This document shows positions 28,403 through 36,777 of a DNA stretch of 64,000 nt, one piece after another. Below the pieces are notes generated by a model. The model saw nothing but the letters and a program-made list of their open reading frames with translations, was not told the DNA's origin and searched no databases. Position numbers and translations under genes: made by a program. How positions within the stretch are numbered: position 1 is the stretch's first letter; every line of letters starts with the position of its first letter. Source of the stretch: Burkholderiaceae bacterium (GTDB lineage Bacteria > Pseudomonadota > Gammaproteobacteria > Burkholderiales > Burkholderiaceae_B); assembly GCA_023653055.1 (NCBI GenBank), contig JAMNXR010000004.1, positions 62,001 through 126,000 on the forward strand, read 5' to 3'.

Positions 28403-29278
28403 ATGCCACAACTCAAAGTCGTTTTACTGACGGGAATCTCTGGCTCAGGCAAATCGGTTGCGCTGCGTATGCTTGAAGACGCTGGCTATGTGTGTATCGA
28501 CAATTTGCCGCTCAAGTTTCTCCAAGAATTCATCACTTCGATGCGTGATGATGCGGCAAAGCATATCGCTGTCGCAATCGATATCCGGTCTCCAGGAGAA
28601 TTGGCAGAAATGCCAGCAGTGATTAATACATTAAAAATGGCGAACACCGAGTTTCGTTTGATATTTTTGGACGCCGATAACGAAACACTGGTGCATCGCT
28701 ACTCTGAGTCGCGCAGACGTCATCCATTGTCAGAGCGACTCACGCAAAAAGGCTTGAGTGCCTCCCTCGAGGAATGCATCCAACTGGAACGGGATCAGCT
28801 CAGTGATTTGCGTGATTTAGGTCACGTCATTGATACCTCCGGCCTCATGCCCGGGCAGCTGCGCGTCTGGATCCGAGATCTCATTCGCGCCGACCGCACT
28901 CCGCTCCTGCTGACGTTTGAGTCCTTTGCTTTCAAGGAAGGTGTGCCGCGTGATGCAGACTTAATGTTTGATGTGCGATGTCTGCCCAACCCGCACTACG
29001 ATCCCGCCTTACGACCCTTGACCGGTAAAGATCAGCCTGTCGCAAACTGGCTTAACAGTTTTGCGGAGGTCGAGAATATGATTGAGGACATCGAGGGCTT
29101 TATCCGCAAATGGCTCCCTCGTTACACTGAGGATACGCGCAGCTATCTCACGGTAGCGATCGGCTGTACGGGCGGCAAACACCGCTCGGTCTATATCGTC
29201 GAATCGCTCGCCAAACGCTTTGCGTCTCAGCAACACCTGCTCGTTCGTCACCGCCATCAACCCGAGATTTCTGGATGA
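28403..29278 (+). CDS. rapZ: RNase adapter protein RapZ
   Basis: A 291-residue P-loop protein; Walker A is GISGSGKS at residues 11-18, GYVCIDNLPLKFL is the following conserved stretch, and GCTGGKHRSVYIVE marks the C-terminal RNA/metabolite domain. In E. coli RapZ guides RNase E to GlmZ sRNA and so controls glucosamine-6-phosphate supply; in betaproteobacteria its RNA target is not settled. The ATG 28403 is one base after the hprK stop. It overlaps rlpA by 4 bp. Confidence 0.94.
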   Translation: MPQLKVVLLTGISGSGKSVALRMLEDAGYVCIDNLPLKFLQEFITSMRDDAAKHIAVAIDIRSPGELAEMPAVINTLKMANTEFRLIFLDADNETLVHRYSESRRRHPLSERLTQKGLSASLEECIQLERDQLSDLRDLGHVIDTSGLMPGQLRVWIRDLIRADRTPLLLTFESFAFKEGVPRDADLMFDVRCLPNPHYDPALRPLTGKDQPVANWLNSFAEVENMIEDIEGFIRKWLPRYTEDTRSYLTVAIGCTGGKHRSVYIVESLAKRFASQQHLLVRHRHQPEISG

Positions 29279-30240
29279 CAACAGGCACGTCCCACTTCTT
29301 GCGTGTGCTGAGCATTTGTTTGCTTTGCGGACTGATCGCAGCGTGTGGCGCACGTAAGGGAGGGGGGTACTATAAAGATGATGGGCCGGGCGACAATCCG
29401 CCAGCGAATCTTGATCGTGTCCCGGATGCTGTGCCAAAAATTGAACCCCTGGCACGTGGTCCCAACCGTCCCTACACAGCACTAGGTCAAAGTTTCACCC
29501 CTGACATCAGCGGTCGCCCCTATCGCGTGCAGGGCCGTGCCTCTTGGTATGGTCGCAAATTTCATGGCAAACCGACCTCCAATGGCGAACGCTACGACAT
29601 GTACGGCATGACAGCGGCACATCCGACATTACCGATCCCAAGCTACGTTCGCGTCACCCGCGTTTCCACGGGCAAAACCGTTGTGTTGCGCGTCAATGAT
29701 CGTGGTCCTTTTATCGCCAGTAGAGTGATTGATCTATCCTACGTTGCAGCTTACAAGCTCGGCGTGTTGGCACCCGGCAGTGCAGAAGTGATTGTCGAAC
29801 GCATCATGCCGGAGGAAATTCGTGGTTGGCGCGCTCAGGCACCCACAGCGGCACCACCGCCCGCCATTGCATCCGCACCGATGGCCACACCCCAGACACA
29901 AACGACGGCGCCTGCATCGCCCCCGCCCGCTCCGGTCCCTGTACGCCCTCAAGCTGCTGTGGCAATGGCCGCCTCAACCGCAGAGGTCGGCACCGCCAGC
30001 TCCGGAGGATTTTATTTACAAGCTGGCGCCTTCAGCGATCCTGCGCGCGCACAATCCATGGCTGCGGATCTCACTGGAAAAGTCCCGTCGGATCTCGGCG
30101 CTACGATCAAGATCGAACAAAGCTCTGGCAGCTTGTACCGCGTTCGCATTGGTCCATTTACGAGCAGAGATGCTGCAACTCAAGCGAGCGACCGCCTGAG
30201 AGACGGCGCAGGATTACCGACAACACTTTCTGCACCATAA
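29275..30240 (+). CDS. rlpA: Septal ring lytic transglycosylase lipoprotein RlpA
   Basis: A 321-residue outer-membrane lipoprotein acting on denuded septal peptidoglycan. The lipobox is LIAAC with lipidated Cys24. A double-psi beta-barrel domain spans about residues 88-185 (GRASWYGRKFHGKPTSNGER, VLRVNDRGPF with the catalytic-type Asp, VIDLSYVAA). An Ala/Pro-rich linker and a C-terminal SPOR domain (about 243-318, FYLQAGAFSDPARA) follow. The SPOR domain targets the division site. It is coupled to rapZ by ATGA, an unusual partner. Confidence 0.93.
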   Translation: MTTGTSHFLRVLSICLLCGLIAACGARKGGGYYKDDGPGDNPPANLDRVPDAVPKIEPLARGPNRPYTALGQSFTPDISGRPYRVQGRASWYGRKFHGKPTSNGERYDMYGMTAAHPTLPIPSYVRVTRVSTGKTVVLRVNDRGPFIASRVIDLSYVAAYKLGVLAPGSAEVIVERIMPEEIRGWRAQAPTAAPPPAIASAPMATPQTQTTAPASPPPAPVPVRPQAAVAMAASTAEVGTASSGGFYLQAGAFSDPARAQSMAADLTGKVPSDLGATIKIEQSSGSLYRVRIGPFTSRDAATQASDRLRDGAGLPTTLSAP

Positions 30241-30248
30241 GCTGAGTG

Positions 30249-31217
30249 TTACTCGCGCTGAGCTTTGCGCGCCAAGGCGCGCGCATACAACGCATCGCGT
30301 GGCTGTCCCGTTGCTTTCGCGGCAACGCGCGCCACATCCCGTACCGACATCGTTTCCAGCAGCGCATCTAGCCAGGCGTCCACCGATGCGCTCTCCTCTA
30401 CGTCGAGCGCTTCGGTCTGTATCACCGCCTGAGGATGAATAATCACCACATACTCGCCTTGTTCTCTGTGCGGGTCTGCCACCAGCCACGTTCCGGCTTC
30501 TGCAAGCGGCATCGTGGCAAGCTCTTCAAAGCGCTTGGTCAACTCACGCGCAAACGTCACGAGGCGCGTCGGACCCACGACCGCCAGCACATCGCTTGTA
30601 CTAGCAACAATGCGATGGGGCGCCTCATAAAAAACGGTTGCAGCGGGCAATTGCGTCCATTGCCGGAACCAACGCTGCCTGGCTGAGGATTTCGTCGGCG
30701 CAAAGCCCGCAAAAACAAAGCCGGGCGAGGCATCCGTCGTCACGCCTGTCGCCATCAGCGCCGTCACCAATGCGCTTGCGCCAGGTAAAGGAATGACGCG
30801 CAGTCCCGCATTGCGAACGGCTTGCACCACTAGACCGCCTGGGTCACTCACCGCAGGTGAGCCAGCGTCTGACACGAGGGCGACGCGCTGCCCAGCCTGA
30901 ATACGACTGACAATGTCTGAGGCCGCACTCATTTCATTATGGCGATGCGCCGCCATCAGCGGTGTCCCAATGCCCCAGGCTTCTAGCAAGTTTCTGCTCG
31001 CGCGCGTGTCCTCTGCGGCAATGACGTCTGCCCTGCTGAGGGCATGCCAGGCGCGTAAGCTCAGGTCACCCAAATTGCCGATGGGTGTTGCCACGACGTA
31101 AAGCGTATGGGTGGGCCATTGCTGACCTTCCATGCGCTCGCTCACGCGACCCCATGCATCGGGAGACGCATCAGGGAGGTTTTTTTCGGACATTCCGGAT
31201 TGGCTGACATCATTCAT
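30249..31217 (-). CDS. rsmI: 16S rRNA (cytidine-1402-2'-O)-methyltransferase RsmI
   Basis: A 322-residue SAM-dependent tetrapyrrole-methylase-fold enzyme that 2'-O-methylates C1402 in the decoding centre. Motifs are LYVVATPIGNLGDLS, AEDTRASRNLL, LVSDAGSPAVSDPG, LPGASALVTAL and FYEAPHRI. The start is uncertain: ATG 31217 is chosen, GTG 31253 and ATG 31193 are also in frame. It is divergent from yraN, as in the enteric rsmI/yraN region. Confidence 0.93.
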   Translation of the reverse strand: MNDVSQSGMSEKNLPDASPDAWGRVSERMEGQQWPTHTLYVVATPIGNLGDLSLRAWHALSRADVIAAEDTRASRNLLEAWGIGTPLMAAHRHNEMSAASDIVSRIQAGQRVALVSDAGSPAVSDPGGLVVQAVRNAGLRVIPLPGASALVTALMATGVTTDASPGFVFAGFAPTKSSARQRWFRQWTQLPAATVFYEAPHRIVASTSDVLAVVGPTRLVTFARELTKRFEELATMPLAEAGTWLVADPHREQGEYVVIIHPQAVIQTEALDVEESASVDAWLDALLETMSVRDVARVAAKATGQPRDALYARALARKAQRE

Positions 31218-31268
31218 TGTGTCAGTGTAGACCGCTAACTTACCCTCCGTCACGCTTCAGATCGCCTC

Positions 31269-31793
31269 ATGACCCATCCCTGCCTCACTGACCAGACTCC
31301 CTTTGTGCTTGCACAAGCAGCCCAAAAGCGCGCAATCCGTGCCAGACACCGCAAACAACGGCGCATTGCCCTTGACCGCCCCAAGAACGACCTCGTCTCT
31401 TTCACCCCTCCACCCGAACGCAGCCCGAGTCAACAAATCGGGGACCGCTATGAGGCCCTTGCTTGGGAAGCGCTCAGCCAGGCGGGGTGCAGCCTGCTTG
31501 GCAAACAGCTCCGCTGCCCAGTGGGAGAGCTCGATCTCGTCGTGCGTGACGGGCAGACACTCGTATTTGTCGAGGTACGCTATCGTGCCAGCCAGCGCTT
31601 TGGCGGAGCTGCCGCGAGCATTACACGTGCCAAGCAGAAGCGTCTCATGAAAGCGATTGACTGGTGGCTGCCCAAGATGGTCAAAGCAGCCTTTGCGGGC
31701 AAAATGCCACTTTGCCGTATTGACCTCGCCACTTTCGAGCAGGACACCCTGACATGGCACCGAGACGCCGTGCGCCTGAGCCAAGATAAGTGA
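31269..31793 (+). CDS. yraN: UPF0102 protein YraN
   Basis: A 174-residue member of UPF0102, with the endonuclease-like core GDRYEALAWEALSQAG, GELDLVVRDGQTLVFVEVRY (Glu, Asp and Glu-x-Arg positions) and KQKRLMKAIDWWL. The first 50 residues are a basic extension not found in short family members (which are about 120 residues). Cellular function is not established. It begins the run yraN-diaA-dolP-thioredoxin. Confidence 0.88.
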   Translation: MTHPCLTDQTPFVLAQAAQKRAIRARHRKQRRIALDRPKNDLVSFTPPPERSPSQQIGDRYEALAWEALSQAGCSLLGKQLRCPVGELDLVVRDGQTLVFVEVRYRASQRFGGAAASITRAKQKRLMKAIDWWLPKMVKAAFAGKMPLCRIDLATFEQDTLTWHRDAVRLSQDK

Positions 31794-31825
31794 GATAATA
31801 ATGAATCTTAACCTTGTTGATCACC

Positions 31826-32419
31826 ATGGATCTTGCCAACAAACTTGTAGCCCATTTTGAAGACAACATTGCCGCGACGCGTCGCAGTATGGAAACACTC
31901 GCTGAGCCGATCTCGCGTGCTGTCGACGTCTGTTTTGGCTGTGTCACCAACAATGCAAAAATCTTAGCGTGTGGCAATGGCGGCTCTGCCGCAGATGCTC
32001 AGCACTTTATCGCTGAGCTTGTAGGCCGTTTTGAGCGCGATCGCTTACCCCTGGCGGGCGTCGCACTCAACACCGACACTTCCATCATGACGGCTGTCGG
32101 AAACGACTACGGTTTTGATCAGATTTTTGCGCGCCAGGTCAGCGGGCTAGGACAACCCGGCGATGTGCTGGTTGCGATCTCCACCAGCGGAAACTCAGCC
32201 AACGTTCAACTCGCAATTCAAGCTGCACACGAACGTGAAATGCGCGTCATTGCCTTGACAGGCAAAGGCGGTGGTCAGATCAAAGAACTATTGCTCGACA
32301 ACGACATTCACCTGTGTGTTCCGCATGACCGCACGATGCGCATACAAGAAGTTCATATCTTGGTGTTACACATTTTATGTGACGGTATCGACACCCTATT
32401 ACTCGGAGACCCCGCATGA
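31826..32419 (+). CDS. diaA: SIS-domain protein DiaA/GmhA (replication initiator-associating or phosphoheptose isomerase)
   Basis: A 197-residue SIS-domain protein with CGNGGSAADAQHFIAELVGR, NTDTSIMTAVGNDYGFDQIF and STSGNSANV. DiaA, which assembles DnaA at oriC, and GmhA, which makes heptose 7-phosphate, are close homologues and share these stretches. The order yraN-diaA-dolP favours DiaA; some genomes annotate the same gene as gmhA. ATG 31826 is used. It overlaps dolP by 4 bp. Confidence 0.85.
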   Translation: MDLANKLVAHFEDNIAATRRSMETLAEPISRAVDVCFGCVTNNAKILACGNGGSAADAQHFIAELVGRFERDRLPLAGVALNTDTSIMTAVGNDYGFDQIFARQVSGLGQPGDVLVAISTSGNSANVQLAIQAAHEREMRVIALTGKGGGQIKELLLDNDIHLCVPHDRTMRIQEVHILVLHILCDGIDTLLLGDPA

Positions 32420-33168
32420 GTCTAACTCGACAATTCTTCCGTCCTTTGATGGTATGCGCAGCACTCCTTGGCGCAGGCTCCACACTGACGGCTTGCATCC
32501 CGCTGATCATCGGCGGCGCCGCGGCGACTACGGGTATGGCTGTAGTGGACCGTCGCACCGTAGGCGAACAGGTCGAAGACAAGTCTATCGAGCTCAAGAT
32601 CGGCAGCCAATTTCGTACAAACTTTGGTGATGCCGTCCGTTACACGGTCACCGCGTACGATGGTGTGGTTCTCCTGACCGGAGACACGATCAGCAACGAA
32701 TTTAAAACAAAAGCGGGTGAGATTGCGCGTAAAGTCGAACACGTCAAGTCGGTCTCCAATCAAATCGCCGTTGTGAAAGAGCTGGCCCCCTTTAGCGTCG
32801 TCAGCAACGACATCTGGATCACTTCCAAAGTCATGACGATCTTGGCCACCACCAAAGACATTCCTTCACGCACGATTGTTGTCACAACAGATCGTAGTGT
32901 GGTCTATCTCATGGGGCTTGTGACACAGAACGAAGGCGACTTAGCGGCCAAAGCAGCCTCGCAAGTAAGCGGCGTCAAACGTGTTGAAAAACTATTCCAA
33001 ATCATTACCCCCGCCGATGCAAAACGACTAGACGATGCGGCGCGCATTGGCAGCAGCACTAGCACCGAGCCCACAACACCCTTGGGTGAAAATACATCAA
33101 ACACTGCGGGTGGGATGAGTGGGGACACCCCTCCTGCTGGTGGTGTACAGGTCATGCCTATCCAATGA
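32416..33168 (+). CDS. dolP: Outer-membrane lipoprotein with two BON domains, DolP (YraP)
   Basis: A 250-residue lipoprotein; the lipobox is LTAC with Cys27. Two BON domains follow: about 50-125 (IELKIGSQFRTNFGDAVRYT, VVLLTGDTISN) and about 130-205 (DIWITSKVMTIL, VYLMGLVTQNEGDLA). DolP binds anionic phospholipid at division sites and supports outer-membrane integrity and BAM function in enterics. The C-terminal 45 residues are Ser/Thr/Gly/Pro-rich and low in complexity, longer than in E. coli. Both flanking genes overlap it by 4 bp. Confidence 0.92.
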   Translation: MSLTRQFFRPLMVCAALLGAGSTLTACIPLIIGGAAATTGMAVVDRRTVGEQVEDKSIELKIGSQFRTNFGDAVRYTVTAYDGVVLLTGDTISNEFKTKAGEIARKVEHVKSVSNQIAVVKELAPFSVVSNDIWITSKVMTILATTKDIPSRTIVVTTDRSVVYLMGLVTQNEGDLAAKAASQVSGVKRVEKLFQIITPADAKRLDDAARIGSSTSTEPTTPLGENTSNTAGGMSGDTPPAGGVQVMPIQ

Positions 33169-33656
33169 AAAAGCTAGTCGCTCTGGTTTTATTGGTGGCC
33201 GTCGGAGGGCTGACAGGATGGTTTGTCAGCACCCGCTCGACGCCTGCGCCCGAGGTCACTTTTGCTACGCTTTCGGGTCAACCAATCGTGCTCTCAGAAC
33301 TGCGCGGCAAGGTGGTGTTGGTTAAATTCTGGGCAACGAGCTGTGTCAGCTGCGTCGCCCAGATGCCCGACAACATCGCCAACTACAATGACTACCACGA
33401 CAAGGGATTCGACATCATTGCGGTGGCCATGCAATACGACCCCGCCAATTACGTCATCAACTTTGTTGAAACACGCAAACTCCCGTTCACTGTTGCGCTG
33501 GATACACAGGGCAAGGCCGCAAAAGCCTTCGGCGACGTCAAACTTACCCCGATGGCATTCCTAATTGATAAAAATGGCAATATCATCAAGCGCTATTTGG
33601 GTGTCTATGACAAAAATGAATTGCGTCAGTCGATTGAAAAAGCGCTAGCGGGTTAA
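33165..33656 (+). CDS. TlpA-like thiol-disulfide oxidoreductase
   Basis: A 163-residue membrane-anchored or exported thioredoxin-fold protein. An N-terminal hydrophobic segment (residues 4-21) is followed by a redHRP/AhpC-TSA-type domain with [14 protein letters not shown], whose active site is Cys60-Val-Ser-Cys63, and [12 protein letters not shown] with the cis-proline. It probably reduces periplasmic disulfides, for example in cytochrome c maturation. It is coupled to dolP by ATGA, closing the yraN-diaA-dolP set. Confidence 0.87.
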   Translation: MKKLVALVLLVAVGGLTGWFVSTRSTPAPEVTFATLSGQPIVLSELRGKVVLVKFWATSCVSCVAQMPDNIANYNDYHDKGFDIIAVAMQYDPANYVINFVETRKLPFTVALDTQGKAAKAFGDVKLTPMAFLIDKNGNIIKRYLGVYDKNELRQSIEKALAG

Positions 33657-33721
33657 TTTTCCTTTTTGAACAATATAAATACCTTCCTCTTTCAACGTCC
33701 ACTTACTATTGCCTCAGCCAA

Positions 33722-34621
33722 ATGACTAGTCAGCCCCCTCCTGCCTCCTTGCCTCCAGAAATCGTTGCACAAGTTCTCTCTGAGAGCCTTCCGTATATCA
33801 AACACTTTCATGGCAAAACCATTGTCATCAAATACGGTGGCAACGCGATGACCGAAGAAGTCCTTCAACGCAGCTTTGCGCATGACGTTGTTCTGCTCAA
33901 ACTGATCGGACTCAATCCGATCGTCGTACACGGTGGCGGCCCGCAGATTGACGAAGCACTCCGACGCATCGGCAAAAAAGGCACCTTCATCCAAGGCATG
34001 CGTGTCACAGATGCAGAGACCATGGAGGTTGTGGAGTGGGTGCTTGGCGGACAAGTTCAACAAGACATCGTTTTAATGATCAATGAGGCAGGCGGCAAAG
34101 CAGTCGGACTGACCGGCAAAGATGGTTGCCTCATTCAGGCACATAAAAAAATGATGCCAAACAAAGATGATCCCGCCAGTCCGTTGGATATCGGCTATGT
34201 CGGCGATATTGCGCACGTTGAGCCTGCTGTGGTGAAAGCCCTGCAGGACGACCAGTTTATTCCTGTGATCTCCCCAATCGGCTATGGTGAGGACGGTTTA
34301 GCCTACAACATCAATGCCGATGTTGTCGCCGGAAAAATGGCAGAAGTGTTGGGCGCTGAAAAACTGCTCATGATGACGAACACCCCTGGTGTACTCAACA
34401 AAGATGGTCAACTGATGCGCAGTCTGTCCGCTAAAACCATCGATGCGTTGTTTGCCGACGGCACAATCTCAGGTGGCATGCTGCCAAAAATTTCCTCTGC
34501 GCTGGATGCAGCACGTAATGGCGTGAAATCTGTTCACGTCGTGGATGGTCGTGTGCCACATTGCTTGCTGCTCGAGATTCTCACGGATCGCGGTGTCGGC
34601 ACAATGATCACTTCAGAGTGA
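33722..34621 (+). CDS. argB: Acetylglutamate kinase ArgB
   Basis: A 299-residue amino-acid kinase that phosphorylates N-acetylglutamate in arginine synthesis. It shows [56 protein letters not shown] and [13 protein letters not shown]. The N-terminal helical extension (about 25 residues) is typical of the hexameric, arginine-inhibited form. It is overlapped by the next gene at its stop codon. Confidence 0.95.
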   Translation: MTSQPPPASLPPEIVAQVLSESLPYIKHFHGKTIVIKYGGNAMTEEVLQRSFAHDVVLLKLIGLNPIVVHGGGPQIDEALRRIGKKGTFIQGMRVTDAETMEVVEWVLGGQVQQDIVLMINEAGGKAVGLTGKDGCLIQAHKKMMPNKDDPASPLDIGYVGDIAHVEPAVVKALQDDQFIPVISPIGYGEDGLAYNINADVVAGKMAEVLGAEKLLMMTNTPGVLNKDGQLMRSLSAKTIDALFADGTISGGMLPKISSALDAARNGVKSVHVVDGRVPHCLLLEILTDRGVGTMITSE

Positions 34622-35388
34622 TTCACAAACGCTTTACGCCCCATGCCCCTGTTCGCACGCGGCGCGCACGCATACACACGCCTGCGCGCTCCGCACGCAT
34701 CACTCAGGCCAAGGAGCGCGTCTGGCTCTTTGATCTGGACAACACACTTCACGACACGTCACACAAGATTTTTCGTGAGATCAATCTAGGGATGACGGCT
34801 GCTGTCATGGAAAGCCTTGCAGTCGATGAGGCAACCGCCAGTCAACTCCGCACAACCTACTGGAAGCGTTACGGCGCCACCCTGATCGGCCTTGTTCGCC
34901 ATCACGGTGTCGACCCACATCAGTTTCTCCATCGCAGCCACGACTTTGATGTCGCACCTTTAGTCAAAGCTGAGCGCGGCTTAGCGCAGAAACTTCGCCG
35001 TCTGCCTGGACGCAAAATCCTCGTCACCAATGCGCCGATGCAATACGCGCGGGCGGTGATGAAACATTTAAAAATTTTGCGCTGCTTTGACGGTTTTTGG
35101 GGCATCGAGCACATGCAACTCCATGGACACTTTCGCCCCAAACCGTCTGTCGCGCTGATGCGTCATATATTGGCGCACGAGGGTATTCACCCAAGACGCG
35201 CAGTCTTGGTCGAAGACACCAAGGCTAATTTGCGCGGCGCCAGACATGCGGGATTACGGACCGTCCATGTTTTTCACCCCGGCACACCTTTTGCAAAAGG
35301 CAAGCGAGGACGTCCCAACTACGTAGACTTGCGGGTAAACTGCGTGAGTGACTTGCTGCTTCAAAAGCGCACACTACAAGGCGTGTGA
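34618..35388 (+). CDS. HAD-family pyrimidine 5'-nucleotidase-like phosphatase
   Basis: A 256-residue HAD hydrolase of the SDT1/pyrimidine 5'-nucleotidase type. The nucleophile motif is [18 protein letters not shown] is motif II, FRPKPS the motif III lysine, and [13 protein letters not shown] motif IV. The start is inferred as GTG 34618, which overlaps the argB stop as GTGA; the first 35 residues are very basic (many Arg). It may clear noncanonical pyrimidine nucleotides. The stop codon lies inside a palindrome (35384-35402) that precedes slmA. Confidence 0.82.
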   Translation: MIHKRFTPHAPVRTRRARIHTPARSARITQAKERVWLFDLDNTLHDTSHKIFREINLGMTAAVMESLAVDEATASQLRTTYWKRYGATLIGLVRHHGVDPHQFLHRSHDFDVAPLVKAERGLAQKLRRLPGRKILVTNAPMQYARAVMKHLKILRCFDGFWGIEHMQLHGHFRPKPSVALMRHILAHEGIHPRRAVLVEDTKANLRGARHAGLRTVHVFHPGTPFAKGKRGRPNYVDLRVNCVSDLLLQKRTLQGV

Positions 35389-35402
35389 CACTTCGTGTCA
35401 CA
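35384..35402. promoter_or_regulatory. Palindrome upstream of slmA, possible operator or terminator
   Basis: TGTGACAC, spacer TTC, GTGTCACA: an 8-bp perfect inverted repeat 42 bp before the slmA start codon and over the stop codon of the HAD gene. Its GTGA...TCAC ends resemble those of the SlmA site known from E. coli (GTGAGTACTCAC), but the spacing is longer. A TetR-type autoregulatory operator or a weak terminator are both possible; no U-run follows. Confidence 0.4.
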
Positions 35403-35443
35403 TTCGTCACCTCAATCTTAACGCTCCTTCTGGACAAACGTGT

Positions 35444-36028
35444 ATGTCGGTTAAAACGGGCGAACGCAAACACCAGATTCTGCAAACACTCGCAGAGATG
35501 CTTGAGCAGCCTCGAGCTGCACGCATCACGACTGCTGCACTTGCTGCGAAAATGCAGCTCTCCGAGGCCGCGCTCTACAGACACTTTGCCAGCAAGGCTC
35601 AGATGTTTGAAGGCTTGTTCGAGTTCATCGAAACAACCATCTTTACCCTCGTCAACCAGATCATTGCCAGCGAGCCCAATGGGGTCGAACAGGCACGCAA
35701 AATTACCATCATGCTGTTGACCTTTGCTGAGCGTAACAAGGGGATGACGCGCGTATTATCGGGAGATGCCTTGGTCACCGAAGACGAAAGACTCCAAGGT
35801 CGCATCACGCAAATCACTGACCGTATCGAGGCTGTCTTTAAACAATCGCTTCGACAGGCCGTCACCTCAGGCGCCCTCATTCCTTCCGTAGAAATCACGC
35901 CACTTGCTGCGGCATTAACGCATATTGTGTTGGGAAGCTGGTTACGGTTTGCACAAAGCGGCTGGCAAGCAACACCCTCGACACATATGCATGCGCAGCT
36001 CAGACTCCTGCTCGATCCACGTGCTTAA
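35444..36028 (+). CDS. slmA: Nucleoid occlusion factor SlmA (TetR family)
   Basis: A 194-residue TetR-family DNA-binding protein. The N-terminal helix-turn-helix reads ITTAALAAKMQLSEAALYRH, followed by FASKAQMFEGLFEFIE. The C-terminal all-alpha domain has MTRVLSGDALVTEDERL, typical of SlmA. It blocks FtsZ ring assembly over the chromosome when bound to its sites. ATG 35444 begins MSVKTGERKHQILQTLAEML; an upstream open frame overlaps the preceding gene. Its end overlaps the convergent moeB by 4 bp. Confidence 0.92.
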   Translation: MSVKTGERKHQILQTLAEMLEQPRAARITTAALAAKMQLSEAALYRHFASKAQMFEGLFEFIETTIFTLVNQIIASEPNGVEQARKITIMLLTFAERNKGMTRVLSGDALVTEDERLQGRITQITDRIEAVFKQSLRQAVTSGALIPSVEITPLAAALTHIVLGSWLRFAQSGWQATPSTHMHAQLRLLLDPRA

Positions 36029-36777
36029 GTTCGGCTGGCACACACCAGGCAGGCAGGATCACGTTTGACGCGCACGCTATGCCATTGCATATCAAATGCA
36101 TCTAGCATCAACAAGCGTCCCTTGAGTGTTTTCCCGACATCCGCGATCACCTTGATGGCCTCTGCCGCCTGCATGCTGCCAATGATGCCGACAAGAGGCG
36201 CAAACACCCCTGTTGTTGCACAGTTCAAGGCCTCAACATCCTCTGCTTCTGGAAACAAGCAGTGGTAGCAAGGCGCCTCTGGGTCTCGCGGATCAAAGAC
36301 GCTGATTTGCCCGTCAAAACGAATGGCGGCCCCCGAAACAAGCGGTTTGCGATGTTCAACGCAGGCTTTGTTGACCGCGTGCCGCGTAGCAAAATTGTCC
36401 GTACAGTCCAGCACAACATCAACGGTTGCAATCTCAGACCTTAAATCTTCGGCTTCCATCCTGGTGGTACGCACCTCGACCACGATATCCGGATTGAGTG
36501 CGAGCATTGTTTGACGCCCAGACTCGGCTTTGAGTAGACCGATCCGGGCATCTGTATGGAGGATTTGACGCTGCAGGTTGCTCAACTCGACGGTGTCATG
36601 GTCTGCCAAGATAATGTGCCCAACACCTGCCGAAGCAAGGTACAAGGCGGCAGGAGAGCCAAGACCTCCTACCCCAATCACTAACACCCGCGCAGCCAGC
36701 AGTTTTTCCTGGCTCTCTATCCCAAACTCATCTAACAGAATATGCCTGGCATACCTTAGCAATTGGTTGTCGTTCAT
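36025..36777 (-). CDS. moeB: Molybdopterin-synthase adenylyltransferase MoeB / ThiF family
   Basis: A 250-residue E1-like enzyme that adenylates the C terminus of a ubiquitin-like sulfur carrier (MoaD or ThiS). It has the nucleotide loop GVGGLGSPAALYLASAGVG, LSNLQRQILH, DCTDNFATR and two zinc CxxC pairs (CYHC and CLVC). No rhodanese domain is fused. MoeB and ThiF cannot be split by these motifs; thiG lies 30 kb away. It overlaps the end of ctpA by 4 bp and is the last gene of gpmA-envC-ctpA-moeB. Confidence 0.88.
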   Translation of the reverse strand: MNDNQLLRYARHILLDEFGIESQEKLLAARVLVIGVGGLGSPAALYLASAGVGHIILADHDTVELSNLQRQILHTDARIGLLKAESGRQTMLALNPDIVVEVRTTRMEAEDLRSEIATVDVVLDCTDNFATRHAVNKACVEHRKPLVSGAAIRFDGQISVFDPRDPEAPCYHCLFPEAEDVEALNCATTGVFAPLVGIIGSMQAAEAIKVIADVGKTLKGRLLMLDAFDMQWHSVRVKRDPACLVCASRT

